Assembly: GCA_963555705.1 (NCBI GenBank)
Contig: OY743174.1
Coordinates: 59,914,234 to 59,978,233, forward strand
DNA length: 64,000 nt
From: Ligustrum vulgare
Lineage: Eukaryota; Streptophyta; Magnoliopsida; Lamiales; Oleaceae
Direction of reading: 5' to 3'
Numbering within the stretch: position 1 is the stretch's first letter; each line of letters starts with the position of its first letter. Positions 33,638 through 45,440 of this stretch are shown in pieces. The notes under the pieces were generated by a model. That model had not been told where the DNA came from. It worked only from the letters and a program-made list of their open reading frames with translations, and searched no databases. Both the position numbers and the translations under genes were made by a program.

Positions 33638-34161
33638 TGTTGAAAAATGGAGCTAAATGTGGAAAATAAAGCCAACTTTGTTGAAATTGGCAAGCCACCA
33701 TTAATAGTCTATGTTCACACCTATTTGGTAAGACACCATTAGCCTACAATCCTCATATATTCACACATATTTTATTCCTTCCATTGTTGATTCTTTGTCC
33801 AAACTTTCCCTATAAATAGAGGGCAAAACCTCAATGAAAAATGCACCACCAAAAACCACAACAAAGAGTGTTTGTAGAGAGCAACACAAAAGAGGCATTT
33901 CACAAAATAGGGAGAAAAGTGAGTTGGAGAGAATAGCCTTTGCATAGGCAGATAAAAATACAGTGTTGTATTTTGTACTCCTCATTTTCGAGTTAGTGAA
34001 ATATATTGGTGTGGGTCCGTGGACGTAAGCAAATTGTTGAACCACGTAAATCTTTGTGTTTCGTATTTGCATTTTATTTTTGCGTATTTATATTTTCTCA
34101 ATCCAATTTATTTGTGTCACATCGATCCTGGACGGGATTAGTTGCGTCCTAATTACCAACA
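33638..34161 (+). repeat. 3' LTR of copia-1
   Basis: 524 bp, the same length as the 5' LTR, followed by the target duplication cctaa. Confidence 0.93.
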
Positions 34162-34166
34162 CCTAA

Positions 34167-34731
34167 TATATGCCACCCTTCTAAATGCAAGATTAAAACA
34201 AATCCAATTAAATGTAAAAATATGGAACCCTTTTTTTTACTAATAAATATGGAACCCATTTAATTGCACTTATCAGTGATCATATCTTCCACCTCTACTG
34301 ATGTGACATTCCATAATATTTTTAGATAACATTATCTTTTAGAAAGATACCTTATTCTTGATTTTTCAATATCACTAGTATACTAGTATATTCATTTCAA
34401 AATATTCTACATTATCTTTCACCAACGCAAATATAAAATTCAAAAAATCGACCACCACGAAATACTTGAACTATTCGAGTTCAATACCTTCATTTATTCC
34501 AATTTATCCGTATATAAAGAATAAATTTCTAAACAAGAGCGACACAGAAAAAGTAAGTCGTGAATAAAGCATCATATCTACACATTTATCATCTAATTAT
34601 GCTTTTTATAGTATATATGCATTTCCATATATCCCTAGTTTATATATATATATATACATGAAATTATGATAGAGAGGGATTCATAGAGTGAGAGAGACAA
34701 GGGAGGGGCAGAGGCTTTGATACAAAGCACA
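34167..34731 (+). promoter_or_regulatory. Upstream region of the PP2-like gene
   Basis: Unique AT-rich DNA between copia-1 and the gene. A tatatatatatata run at about 34638-34651 lies 80-95 bp before the proposed ATG (34732) and could serve as TATA element. A GA-rich stretch (agagtgagagagacaaggg) follows and would be 5' UTR. No other motif recognised. Confidence 0.4.
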
Positions 34732-35826
34732 ATGGTATTATTATTATTATTTATTTATTTATTTATTTGCATCTAATTAGTGTGGATTATAGTTAAGCCC
34801 CTGTTTGGTAACTTGTTTACACACACATATTTTTTCAAATTACTTTTTAATCATATATATTTTCCTCGAATCAGTTTTCAACAACATATTTTACCTGAAA
34901 AATATGGGCAACAAAAGTTTCACTAAAGGAGTGTAAAACAAAAAAGATTGTTTCTATTTACTTAAAATATATATACATTTTACAACTAATGATGGCTTTG
35001 CGCAGAGCAAATGGATAACCGCGCGGGAGCTTTATATGTTCTGCAAAGATCTCCCACGTTACTGGAAATGGACTAAGGACTGCCACGGGTTCTCTCTCTC
35101 ACAATATTTTGATTATCATTTTCCCTCTTTTTTCTAACGAAGTAACTAATCCTCTGCTAAAAGATTTTTGTTTATAACCAAATAACGTGATGTTTTCGAA
35201 TAAAATATGAGGTTGAAAAGTAGTTTGGAGAAAATTGTGTGACTAAAAAGTAGCTTGTGAAAATAAGTTGTTTATAAACACATTACGAAACTGAGGCTAA
35301 GTTTATCCCATCTCTAACAATGTGTTCAAATGCTTATTGATATAATGATAAACAATTTGAATACTTCACTGATGAAGATGAGCAATTTTTATCTTGGTTG
35401 CCTTATATGTGCAGGGATGAGGTGGCCGAGTTCCAGGATGGATCTTGCCTCGATATTAAGGGGACGATAGATGTAAAAAGCTTACTTAAATATACAAGTT
35501 ACGATGCGTATCTTGTGTTCAAGCTCAAACATGGGTGGAGGGAGCTCAAGCAAGCCAAGGCATCAGTTAGGTTTGTTAAAGACAAAGTTGATGGTGTAGA
35601 TGCGAGTCTCACTGTATTCCTAGTCCCAGTCGATAAAAAGGAAGTTAAAGCATATGAACAGGTTCCACACCTTCGAGAAGATGGATGGTATGAGATTAAA
35701 CTTGGAGACTTCTTAAATGAATTGGGAGATGAAGGTGATGTAGAAATGCGACTCTTTGAGACCGATCGCAGTAAGCGGAAGTCTGGACTTATCGTCAAAG
35801 GAATTGCAGTTCGTCCGATTAAATAG
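34732..35826 (+). CDS. Phloem protein 2 (PP2/Nictaba)-like lectin-domain gene
   Basis: Proposed model: ATG 34732-34734, intron 34735-35005, exon 35006-35088, intron 35089-35414, exon 35415-35826 (stop TAG). All introns have gt-ag ends and phases join in frame, giving about 166 residues. Exon 2 encodes SKWITARELYMF then DLPRYWKWTKD. Exon 3 encodes DEVAEFQDGSCLDIKGTID, then YDAYLVFKL, DGWYEIKLGDF, DVEMRLFETD and GLIVKGIAVRPI. This is the PP2 C-terminal (Nictaba-type, carbohydrate-binding) domain in order, with no stop or frameshift. The usual CWLEI is SCLDI. Exons 2 and 3 are firm; the one-codon first exon is inference, and upstream exons (for example an F-box) may be missing. The family occurs in phloem sap or cytosol/nucleus and is often stress induced. 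The ATG at 35398 lies before the acceptor, so it is not used as the start here. Confidence 0.75.
34797..35297. mobile_element. Inverted MITE-like arms bracketing exon 2 of the PP2-like gene
   Basis: gcccctgtttggtaac (34797 on) and its inverted counterpart ending at 35297 (…gttacgaaactgaggc-like) are diverged inverted repeats of 100-150 bp, each next to taa (34794-34796, 35298-35300), as for a Tourist/PIF insertion. The arms lie in the two introns, with the PP2 exon between them. Either two related MITEs inserted in opposite orientation, or one element's interior contains the exon. The arm sequence (aaaagtag, gttttcaacaacatattttacc) resembles other debris at 17160-17300 and 21110-21360. Confidence 0.5.
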
Positions 35827-36207
35827 AACAACTATTTGTCCTAATATTATTATGCTCGATCTACTATAATAAATAAAACCGAAAACTATCTAATCCGTAG
35901 TGTGGTGTGGTATTTCATATGTTGTAATATGTGCCTTAAATCGAGTGAAACACATGGATGCTGCTAGAAAGTGGATTGATGCCGGAGCGGATTGAGAGGA
36001 GCGTGCATAAGTGAAAACACAGCCGCTCCTCTCTTATGAATGTAGGCAAATTCCTAAATAATGTTAAATATGTGTGTTTGCTTTACGGTTTTCTTTATAT
36101 CGTGCCAAACTAAAATTCAACATAATATTTGTGTTTTCCATGGTTTTCTCATGGGTTAAAAAAATTAACACAAGTAATGCTTACTTAACAACAGTAATGT
36201 TTGCATG
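35827..36207 (+). other. 3' flank of the PP2-like gene
   Basis: An aataaataaa-type polyadenylation signal lies 40-50 bp after the stop codon (about 35868). Nothing else is seen before the copia-2 target duplication. Confidence 0.5.
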
Positions 36208-36212
36208 AGGCT

Positions 36213-36640
36213 TATTAGATTAAATCGGGTACCCCATGTGGGATAACCCAAACCGACCCCAATCCATTAATGTTGGTTTTGGAGGGAAACTTTTTGAATT
36301 TGACATGGGAAGTTATCTAAGGCATAAATAACTTTCATCAACTTCCATATAACTCCACATTCCATCTATTATCAAAGGATATACAAGAAAATAAGAGAAA
36401 AATTCGTATGTGTACATGTGTTTGAAAAGAAGGGTAGTTGCTTGAATCTATGAAGATATAACTCAAAAAGTGGCACTTGGATTGTGGAAAAGAAGTTCTA
36501 TCCATTTGTAACTGGATTTCGTGGCCAAGGAGCATAAATTTCTGCAGTAAGAACAAACATTAAGAGGTAAGTAATTCAACATCGGTTTATATAATTTAAG
36601 ATGGTGAAATTGATTTATATGCATGCTAGTAAATCCTACA
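36213..36640 (+). repeat. 5' LTR of copia-2
   Basis: 428 bp, tattagat...tcctaca. It is followed by ttgatatcaaagcc, a Met-tRNA PBS with G to A changes (normal tggtatcagagcc). Confidence 0.9.
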
Positions 36641-36641
36641 T

Positions 36642-36654
36642 TGATATCAAAGCC
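36642..36654 (+). other. Degenerate primer binding site, copia-2
   Basis: tgatatcaaagcc differs from tggtatcagagcc by two G to A transitions, consistent with long methylated decay. Confidence 0.75.
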
Positions 36655-37839
36655 ATAGAAGGTTGTTTTCTTGCCTATGAACATGTTAATAATGTTGTAT
36701 TTCTATTGCATGTTGTTCAATGCCACTAAAACCCTCTTTTTTAAGAAATCTTGAATATGCTTTAATGGCACATCACGAAATATTTCACATTAATTCATGA
36801 AATTTATGGTGTATGTTTATATTAGTATGTAGAACATATTTGCAAAATTTCATGAGATTTGGATAAGTACGTTAAGAGAAAACGGAACCCTAGTTAGAAA
36901 ACCCGAAAATTTGAAGGCCTGTAACTTTCTGTAAACTCCACTTCACGGGGCAAACGTTGGAAAGATCTTTCAAAATTATTTCCAATCATATAAAGATCAT
37001 AAAATTCGGACATGAGATGAAGAAGTTATGACTTCCTAAAGTTTTGGCAAAAATTTGAAAATGCACTTGGGTCTCAGCACTTATGTAGATGGGGGCTTGG
37101 TTGCAAATTCTGAATTTTCCAGCTTGGTCCTATGATTTTGAATATACTAAGTTGGACCCTAAAAATTCTGAATTTTCAATTTTTGACCTTGAATTTTGAA
37201 AATTTCAGACAGATCACTGAATTTTTGAAAATTTCAGACTAGTCCTTGAATCATCTAGAAAGTGCAGATTAGTCCCTACATTTTTGAAAATCTTCAATTG
37301 GACCCAGAAATTCGTGAATTAAAATTACAAGTTGGTCCTTGTCTATTTAAAAAAATTATAAATTGATCCCTCTATTATTTTATTACATGTTTATTTGTGG
37401 GATGTTTTTAAAAATTGCCTATTGCACCATATTTTTTTTTTTTAAAATTGCTTATTGGACCTAGTGGGAGTTTTTGAATATACTCATATATATCATGATT
37501 ACTCGAAAATAATAATTTCTTTATTTTTAATGGTATATATATGACATTTTGTGTAATTAAAATATCTTGCTTAAATTATACATGCCTAATGAACTTGTTC
37601 AGTGGGAGTTCCAAGGTTGGGAGAGTTAATGTAGCTCTCACCTAGAACTTACAGTTTTGTGCTATGAGATTAATTTTTGTGATAATGAAACATTAGGAGG
37701 ACGGTGATTGGGAACTTAGTGAATTTTCGACTTCATACCTAGTGTTAAATTGTTATGAAATTTAATTTGCATGAGTGCAAAAATACCTCGTGTGCATAAA
37801 TGGACCGTTATATGATTGTCTTTAAAATTGTAACAGACC
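36655..37839 (+). other. copia-2 leader
   Basis: 1.2 kb non-coding. The stretch 37110-37340 repeats phrases such as ttgaaaatttcagactagtcc and agtccctacatttttgaaaa. No gene. Confidence 0.6.
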
Positions 37840-38478
37840 ATGGCATCTAAGAACATAATTATTGATCTTGACAAGCCTGATAAGTTAAATGGCAATAACT
37901 ATAACACTTGGCGCCATAAGATTTGGTATGTACTGGAGGAACATGATGCCTTAGAAGGCATCAACCAGGTTATGGAAGACCCTGGTACTGGAAACACTGC
38001 TCAACAGAGAAGAGATCAAGAGACTTATTAAACTTGGAAAAAGAAAGATTCCACTGCACGTGCAATCTTGGTAAGTTCTGTGATTGATGATCTCATACAT
38101 GAGTGTGAACAATACCCTAATGCATATGACATCTGGGTGTACCTAAGAGAGAATATGGTGGTACAAGTGTGACTAGGCTCAGACATTTGACAATTAAGTT
38201 TGATACTTACAAGAAGGTTCCTGATCATAACATTAAACAGCATGTTAGGGTTATGTCTAACATGATCAGGGAGCTAAAGTCAGTTGGTCACATACTCTCT
38301 GATGAGTAGCAAGTTCAAGCTTTGATCCGCTCTCTTCTTGACAGTTGGGAACACTTGAAAGTGAATTTGACCCACAATGATAGCATAAAAACTTTTTCTG
38401 ACGTTGTCCGCCACGTCGAGCTAGAGGATGAACAGCTTGGAGCTGCCAAATCTCTAGGTCATGCTTATGTAGCTGAGT
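37840..38478 (+). pseudogene. copia-2 gag, N-terminal part
   Basis: ATG 37840: MASKNIIIDLDKPDKLNGNN then YNTWRHKIWYVLEEHDAL, a UBN2-type copia gag. A TAA at 38029 replaces Glu in ETYETWKKK, a one-base loss near 38158 shifts frame before GGTSVTRLRHL, and a TAG near 38308 interrupts SDEQQVQAL. The frame then continues through LLDSWEHLKVNLTHND to GHAYVAE, where the gypsy element is inserted. Gag resumes at 46979. Confidence 0.88.
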
Positions 38479-39208
38479 TGATGAGAATCAAGGAAGTCAA
38501 TCAAGTAAAAATCAAAAAAATTCAACCCTTGATAAGAATACCGGTGGGGCCTATGACAATATCCAAGGCCAAAGAGGTCCAAGAGTCGATGGCGGGACTC
38601 ATTTTCAAGCTCCGAAATCAAGTTCACATGGAAGAGAACAAGATTGAGGTCAATTGCCTAATTTTGGAAGCTCGGGACATTTCGGTCGACAGAAAGTCAC
38701 TCTGGTCGATCGAAACTCTGCAGAGATTTTAGAGTGAGCCTCAGTCGGGTTCGGCTGAGCGATGTACGATCGAAAGTTCCATTTCGGTCGACCGAAAGTT
38801 CCCGGATTCAAAAAGTGGGGTTTTTTGTGCAATTTTCCAAACTTCTTACTACCCTTTTGTAATACAAATTGTAAATTCCTTTAAACCCTACTTAGTTTTT
38901 GGTCATGAAGAACACTCCATTGGAGAGCTTTTAGAGAGGTAAATTCCTTTCTTCACTTGTAACTATTCTTAGAATTTTCTTCAACTTATAAATTGAGAAT
39001 TTATCTTATTTATTTGTTGTTGTTTATTCCACAATATCTTGGTATTTGTCTTAATCTCTCCATTGGGCTAGGGTTCATCTTCCTCAGAATTTTGGTTGGG
39101 TTAAACTTGGTTCAAGATAATCCATTTTTACCATTTTTTAGCTTTCTTGGGTTGATACAAAATTTGTTGTAGAAATTTTTGGTTTAAACAACAAGGGAAT
39201 TCGCATCA
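38479..39208 (+). repeat. 5' LTR of gypsy-2
   Basis: tgatgag...gcatca. The first ~250 bp carry a decayed copy of the pol C-terminus (IPVGPMTISKAKEVQESMAG). Because it happens to be in frame with the interrupted copia gag, a chimeric frame runs 38322-38732. Several ggtcgaccgaaagt-like motifs follow (38680-38800). Confidence 0.92.
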
Positions 39209-39210
39209 TT

Positions 39211-39222
39211 TGGTATCAGAGC
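39211..39222 (+). other. Primer binding site, gypsy-2
   Basis: tggtatcagagc, initiator Met tRNA type, two bases after the LTR end. Confidence 0.9.
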
Positions 39223-39842
39223 TTGGCTCTAAAAATTGGTAGTCCTATCTTTACATTTCTTGTTGTTGTTCTTGTTATTCAAAAAAAAAAAATGAAAATT
39301 GAGAAAAAATTGGAAATCTTGTATGCCCATGAGTATTTCATGATTCCTACATATTGGGCATTGTTTTTATTATCAATTTGAAAAGTTGTTGGGGTTACAT
39401 TTGAACAAACACTTGAAAATCCTAAACTATTCGAGTTTGCATCTTAAGTGTTTGACAAAATGTTTCAAATAGTGTTTTCATATTGAATTCTACCTTTCAT
39501 TTAACAAACACATTCCTAGTTGAATTCCTTGTGTCTCACATCAAGCTTATTGTGACTATACCCTTGAAAATCTTGTTGATCAAGTTCAATTCCTTACTTT
39601 CTTGTATAATACCAAGCAACTAAATTCTACTTGTTATTGTGTCAATCCTTCATTTGCTTCCTTTGTTGTTTGTGAAATTTGTGCTACACAAGAATTGAAT
39701 TCTCAATTTAGTTGAATTACGTTCCTTGGAGAGTTCGGGTAAGAAAGTGCGGAGTGGTAAAAGGCAAGAGTGGTGAGCTCATTAGAGGGAAAAAGCCTAA
39801 TTGAGTGAAACACGAGCAAAAATATTTTGTGAGGACACTTGC

Positions 39843-42444
39843 TGTAACACCCCAAGTTCAAATTCTTAAACCTAGGCTAACTTTTCTTTACTTAAATGAG
39901 GAAAAGAAATCATTTAAAACCTCAAACCTTTTCATTTTCTATTATAAAGTTTTACAAAAATTTCGACAGAGTCTCCTCTATAAATTGGACATAGCCAACT
40001 TGTAGAGGGACATCAAAACTATTTTAAAGCATACATCTCAACTCATTCAATCCCAAACATCATCAAAACCATTCAATAAGTCTCAAACTCCTCAACAATA
40101 TATTTCCAAGGAAATAAACTTTAGCAAATGAAAAAGAGGTCATTTAACCTCTAATACTACACCAGTACTTATTCAAAGTTAATTTCAATAAAACCATTAA
40201 CAATAATAAATGAAGGAATAATTAATGAGAAACTTAAATGAATTCTAATTTAACTTTATTTTCAAAAATTGAAGGTGGGTATAGCCTGAGTCTGTCACCA
40301 AGTGCTCTCTCGTCTCATCTAACTTTCATCACCTGAAATATTGGGGAGGAATTGGGGTGAGCTAAAGCTCAGTAAGTAAACTTTATGCACGTGATGCATG
40401 TTCATGACATGAAATGCCTTAGACCATTCAAAGTAATTATCCACATTTACTTTACTTTTCAAGACTTTCATATTTTCCAAACTTTCACTTAAACATTTCA
40501 AAAAACTTTAACTTCATTTCCATCGTGAACTTACTTAGTGTATCTTCTAACCAGTCAGAATGCAGTGGGCAATTTTTTTTTCTTATTTGGAACCAGGTCA
40601 TCACTTTTCCACCGCATAGCAGTTTAAAATTTGCCACCGCCAAGTGGTTTAGTAATCCTCTCCGCAAAGTGGTTTAATATTTGCCACCGCCAAGCGATTA
40701 AACAATCGTCACCGCAAAGCGGTTTAATATTTGCCACCGCCAAATGGTTAAGCAATCGTCACCGCAAAGAGGTTTAATATTTGTCACCGCCAAACGGTTA
40801 GGCAATCGTCACCGCAAAGCGGTTTAATATTCACAACTGTAACAGCGATTTAATTCGGGTACACCGGTCCCCCGCGCCCCATTTCCCACTCACACCTTTC
40901 ATGGCATAGAAGTACATCCATTTATTCTTAAAACTTGGGATACATAATTTTTGAGAAAAATTGAACTTTCCACACTTTTCATTTAAAATCATTTTACTTC
41001 CCCAGTACTCTATGACAAATGCATGCTTGGTGATGCAATGACATAAAATATATGAATGCTTGGACAGTTTCCAAATTCAACAATATATACTTATATAAAG
41101 TAACGAAAGCATTGAAACAAGGAATTTACATAGCTGTCACTTAAGTACAGTAATTTCACATTAACTTTCAACTTTAATAAAAATAGGGGGAGTTTACTTA
41201 CCTGAAGTTCTTAGTATTTACCGTCTTCTTGAATAGCAAGCGGAGGTTCCTAGGTTGCCCTTGACGTCAATGTGCCAAGATCCTAATTCATTACCATTCA
41301 TCAAGAATTACAACTTTAACTCGAAAATACATAGTTACAATTCCTTTTAACGCTAACCAAATCCCAACGGAGATCAAGACTTCTATTTGATTTACAATTC
41401 AAACCAAGTCAAACCTTAGGTCATGTCTAATACCTTTAACACTATATATGAAACAAGAGATCCATTTCAATGCATATAAGAAAGTTTTCTCATCTTTTAA
41501 TTCAAACTCAAACTAAAAATTTCAGAACTTTGACTAACTTTACTAAATCACACGATTAAAACTCCAACTATTCACCAATCTGAAAAATACAAAGTTTCAG
41601 GTACAAATTAAAATTTAACCTAAAATATTGAAATCTGAAAAATGCACATTATAACTCAAACTTTGCCCAAACATTTAATTAAGCCACTAATTCAAGATTT
41701 TCAAAATTTGTAATTAATTTCATAAATTTGAAAAATCTGGAATTACATCTATATCAATCAAAATCTGAAATTTATACATGAGGGCAATTACATATACATC
41801 AAAATATACATACAATCACATATATATATATACATACACTAATTACATGTGTGTGTTCGGAAGTGGCGGCGTGCGGATGTGTTGAGTCCCATGTGTACGT
41901 GCGAGGTCTGGGAAAGAGGGAAGAGAGACGGCAAGGAGGTGACTTACCGTGGTGGTGACCGGCGATGTGGTGGGTGGAGTTGTGTGTGGCCAAGAGTGAT
42001 GGAGGCGAAGGAGAGTCGAGGCACCGAGAGTCGGGTGATAGGATTCTGAGACTGAGGGATAAGGTAGGTTTTGATATAACTTTTTGTAATTTGCAAATTA
42101 AATCCCCTAACTCTCATGAATTCGAAATTTAAGTCCACAACCTCCAAAAATAATGCAAAGTGCCACTAAACTTGCTCAACTTCAATATAATGCAACTTAC
42201 TACTCAAATAAAATAGAAATTTGCAAGTAACAATTAAAATAAACAATTAAACATAGAATTGCATGTAATTAATGTATAAACTTTCTAATTTGGCACACTG
42301 ATCGAGACGGCGTCCAAGTCCTTCCACTGCACAATAATCAAATTATTAACATTAATAAATACCAATTAAATAATTCAATATAACATCACATAGAAATTTC
42401 ATGTGAAATCCAAGAAAGCACGTAAAATTAAAAGTGGTATTACA
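39843..42444 (-). mobile_element. Solo LTR (2602 bp) nested in the gypsy-2 leader
   Basis: tgtaacacccc...ggtattaca is flanked by the perfect duplication cttgc (39838-39842, 42445-42449). No internal domain. By analogy with LTRs A-C, whose coding-strand ends read ...ggggcgttaca, its orientation is minus. It holds a 50-bp tandem repeat at 40630-40840 and a hairpin tgagc-taaa-gctca at 40358-40371. It inserted six bases after the gag ATG region's upstream edge: the gag ATG lies at 42455. Confidence 0.9.
40630..40835. repeat. 50-bp tandem repeat, four copies
   Basis: Units start at about 40631, 40681, 40731 and 40781: ttgccaccgccaagcg, gttaaacaatcgtcaccgc, aaagcggtttaatat. Spacerless and diverged, so not a CRISPR. 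Confidence 0.88.
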
Positions 42445-42454
42445 CTTGCACTCC

Positions 42455-42665
42455 ATGGCTAATACACATACTTCAAGTGGACAAGATTCTAATGCACAAA
42501 CTCAAGAGTTGAGGGATATGATACACGCTCTCGAGGTTACCATGGTGGATAGGGGGGAAGATTGGAAGGGAGATTAGCGAGGTTGGAGACTAGGAGGGAA
42601 GTTCCACTCCTAAGGGATGATAATGTTAGGAGGGGGTGACAGAAGAAGGCATAGAGATGAGTATG

Positions 42666-42699
<34 letters not shown>

Positions 42700-43640
42700 C
42701 GACGATGATGTTGATGTTGATGATGATGAATTGGAGAGTGAAGGGGGTAGTGACCAAAATTGGAACATTGGTAGGAATAGAGGAGGTAGGAATGTGAGGG
42801 GATTTGGTCGAGGTCATGGGAGGAACCCTAGGGTATGGATGGAGTGGATGGTAATCTTGGAAGCATAAAGATGAAAATTCCTTCTTTCCATGGGAACAGT
42901 GATCCGAATGCCTACTTAGAATGGGAAAGGAAAAAGGAATTGATTTTTGAATGTCATAGGTATTCCGAGAATAAAAAGGTTAAGTTAGCGGTAGTGGAGT
43001 TTACCGACTATACCTTAGCTTGGTGGGATAATTTATTGGTCACTAGGAGAAGGAATCTAGAAGGTAGTGTGGATACTTGGGATGAATTGAAGAGTCTTAT
43101 GAGAAAAATATTTGTACCAAGTCACTACTATAGGGGGCTCTATCAAAGACTACAAACTCTTACTCAAGGAACTAAAGGGGTTGAAGATTATTACAAGGAG
43201 TTGGAGAAGGCCCTGATGAGGGCTAACATAGAGGAGGATAGAGAAGCCACCATGGCTTGATTTATGAGTGGATTGAATAGGGAGATAGCCAATGTGGTGG
43301 AATTACACCATTATGTAGAGATGGAGGAGTTGGTACACATGGCTATTAAAGTGGAGGCTCAATTGAAGAAGAATGAGTAATTTAAAAGAAAGGGACAAGA
43401 AATTTTTTTTTGGGGGGTCCTAGTTCCACTTGGAAGTCTAAGTGGGGGAGTTATAAGGTTGATAAAATGCCCCTTAAAGATAACATTGAAGCCTCCAAGG
43501 GGAAGGAAGTTGGATTCGTCAAGGACAAGCCCAAGGTTGTCCCTACCGCTTCTAGGAGTAGGGACATTGAATGCTTCAAATGTAGAGGACTGGGGCATTA
43601 TTCCCGAGAGTGCCTTAACAATAGGGTAATGTTGAGTGGG
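42455..43640 (+). pseudogene. gypsy-2 gag
   Basis: ATG 42455 gives MANTHTSSGQDSNAQTQELR with stops soon after. A gat trinucleotide run (42667-42735) encodes a long Asp tract, then an Arg/Gly stretch. The conserved core 42835-43260 reads LGSIKMKIPSFHGNSDPNAY, YTLAWWDNL, FVPSHYYRGLYQRLQTLTQG, YYKELEKALMRANIEEDREA, then a stop in place of Arg. The CCHC knuckle CFKCRGLGHYSREC is at 43572-43613. This is the plant Ty3/gypsy gag domain followed by nucleocapsid, with frameshifts. Confidence 0.88.
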
Positions 43641-45440
43641 GCACAAAAATAGAGTGAAAAAAATGAGGGGTGAAGGAAAAAAGAAAAGGGCAAAAGATGT
43701 TGAGAAAAAAATGAATTTTTATGCTAGTAAGGGTGATGTGAAGAGAGCGCTAAAAGAAAATAATCCCATTCTTTTGAAGGTTTATAAGGAGTTTATCCTT
43801 ACACATGATGAACCTCACACTTTCCTCTCCACTTTAGCTATTTCTTTGTTGCAGGAGTTTGAAGATGTCTTCCTGGAAGAGATGCTAAGTGGACTTCAAC
43901 CCATTAGGGGCATCGAGCACCAATTTGACTTCATTCCCGAAGCCGTCATTCCAAATAGACCGGCCTACCAAAGCAACCCGGAAGAGACCAAGGAACTCCA
44001 AAAACAAGTCGTGGAGTTGATGAGCAAAGGATATGTTCGTGAGAGCATGATTCCTTGTGCCTTTCCCGTGCTACTAGTGCCCAAGAAAGATGGAACCTTT
44101 AGAATATGTATCGATTTCCAAGCCATCAATAACATAACGGTAAAGTAACGACACCCCATTCCTAGGTTAGATGATATGCTAGATGAATTGTATGGTTCTT
44201 GCATTTTTAGCAAAATTGATTTGAGGAGTGGATACCACCAAATTAGGATGAGAGAAGGAGATGAATGGAAAACAAAGGAGATGAATGGAAAACCGCTTTT
44301 AAAACTAAATACGGGTTATATGAGTGGTTGGTTATGCCCTTCGGTCTCACTTATGCACCGAGTACTTTTATGAGATTAATGAACTATGTTTTGCGTCATT
44401 CATTGAAAAAATTTTGGTAGTTTACTTCGATGATATTTTGATTTATAGCAAGAATTTGAATGAGCATATTGAGCACTTGAGGAGTGTACTTTTGGTTTTA
44501 AAAGAAGAAAAATTGTATGCTAATCTCAAAAAGTGTAATTTTTGCATGAAGAGTGTTGTCTTTCTTAGATTTGTAGTTAGTACTAAGAGGATAGAGATTG
44601 ATGAGGAGAAGATCAAAGCCATTAAGGAATTGCCCACTCCCACAAGTGTCACCGAGGTAAGAAGTTTTCATGGGTTAGCTAGTTTTTACCGACGTTTTGT
44701 CAAGGATTCTAGCACACTAGTTTCACCACTTACCGAGGTTGTCAAAAAGCATGTTGGGTTTAAATGGGGGGAGGCACGAATTGTGCACCGCCCCGATTTT
44801 ATCCTCGCCTAATTTTGACAAAACTTTTGAGATTGAATGTGACGCTTCAGGCACAGGTATTGGAGAAATTTTGTTACAGGAAAAAAGGCCGATTGCCTAC
44901 TTTAGCGAGAAGCTCAATGGAGCCGCCCTCAACTACCCCACCTATGACAAGGAGCTCTATGCGTTGGTGAGAGCATTAGAGACATGGCACCACTACTTGT
45001 GGCCTAGGGAGTTCGTCATCCACACCGACCATGAGTCATTGAAGCACTTGAAGGGGAAAGGGAAGTTGAGCAAGAGGCATGCCAAATGGTTGGAGTACGT
45101 GGAAACCTTTCCCTATGTCATCAAATACAAACAAGGTAAGGAGAATATGGTGGCCGATGCCCTTTCTCGAAGGTATGCTCTTATTACTACCTTGAGTGCC
45201 AAGTTGTTGGGCTTTGAGAGTGCTAAAGACTTGTATGTCCAGGATGCGGATTTTGCAAGTATATTTGTTTCATGTGAAAGGGTTGCATGTGATAAATATT
45301 ATAGGCATGAGGGGTTTTTATTTCGTGAGGGTAAACTTTATGTGCCAAATTGCTCATTGAGGGAGTTGATGGTGAGGGAAGCTCATGGAGGGGGTTTGAT
45401 GGGTCACTTTGGGGTGAGGAGGACCTTGGAAATTTTGTAA
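43636..45440 (+). pseudogene. gypsy-2 reverse transcriptase and RNase H
   Basis: 43636-44148: KRALKENNPILLKVYKEF, QEFEDVFLEEM, GIEHQFDFIPEAVIPNRPAY, PCAFPVLLVPKKDGTFRICI, NNITVK, then a TAA for Tyr. RT continues [20 protein letters not shown] to EGDEWKT, where a 20-bp tandem duplication (about 44257-44296) breaks the frame. The catalytic YFDD box is intact ([13 protein letters not shown], 44418-44455). RNase H follows: [43 protein letters not shown]. There is no protease between the knuckle at 43613 and RT, so that section has been deleted. Confidence 0.9.

Larger units (their letters stand above)
29010..34161 (+). mobile_element. Complete Ty1/copia retrotransposon (copia-1), 5152 bp
   Basis: Two 524-bp LTRs (29010-29533, 33638-34161) are flanked by a perfect duplication cctaa (29005-29009, 34162-34166). 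The PBS tggtatcagagc (initiator Met tRNA type) starts two bases inside the 5' LTR end, and the purine tract aagtgggagat abuts the 3' LTR. By eye the LTRs differ at about 11 of 524 sites, mostly transitions. Gag-pol is one frame except for a frameshift near 32200. It lies about 570 bp upstream of the PP2-like gene in the same orientation. Confidence 0.95.

Noticed and set aside
35398..35826. Start of the PP2-like protein at the ATG at 35398
   Set aside because: The acceptor gtgcag|GGATGAGG at 35414 and the phase match with exon 35006-35088 show that this ATG lies in the intron.
40630..40835. CRISPR-like array with 50-bp period
   Set aside because: Diverged tandem repeat with no spacers, inside a solo LTR.
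42617..42868. Poly-aspartate protein gene
   Set aside because: It is the gat-expanded N-terminal part of the gypsy-2 gag in one of its broken frames, not an independent gene.
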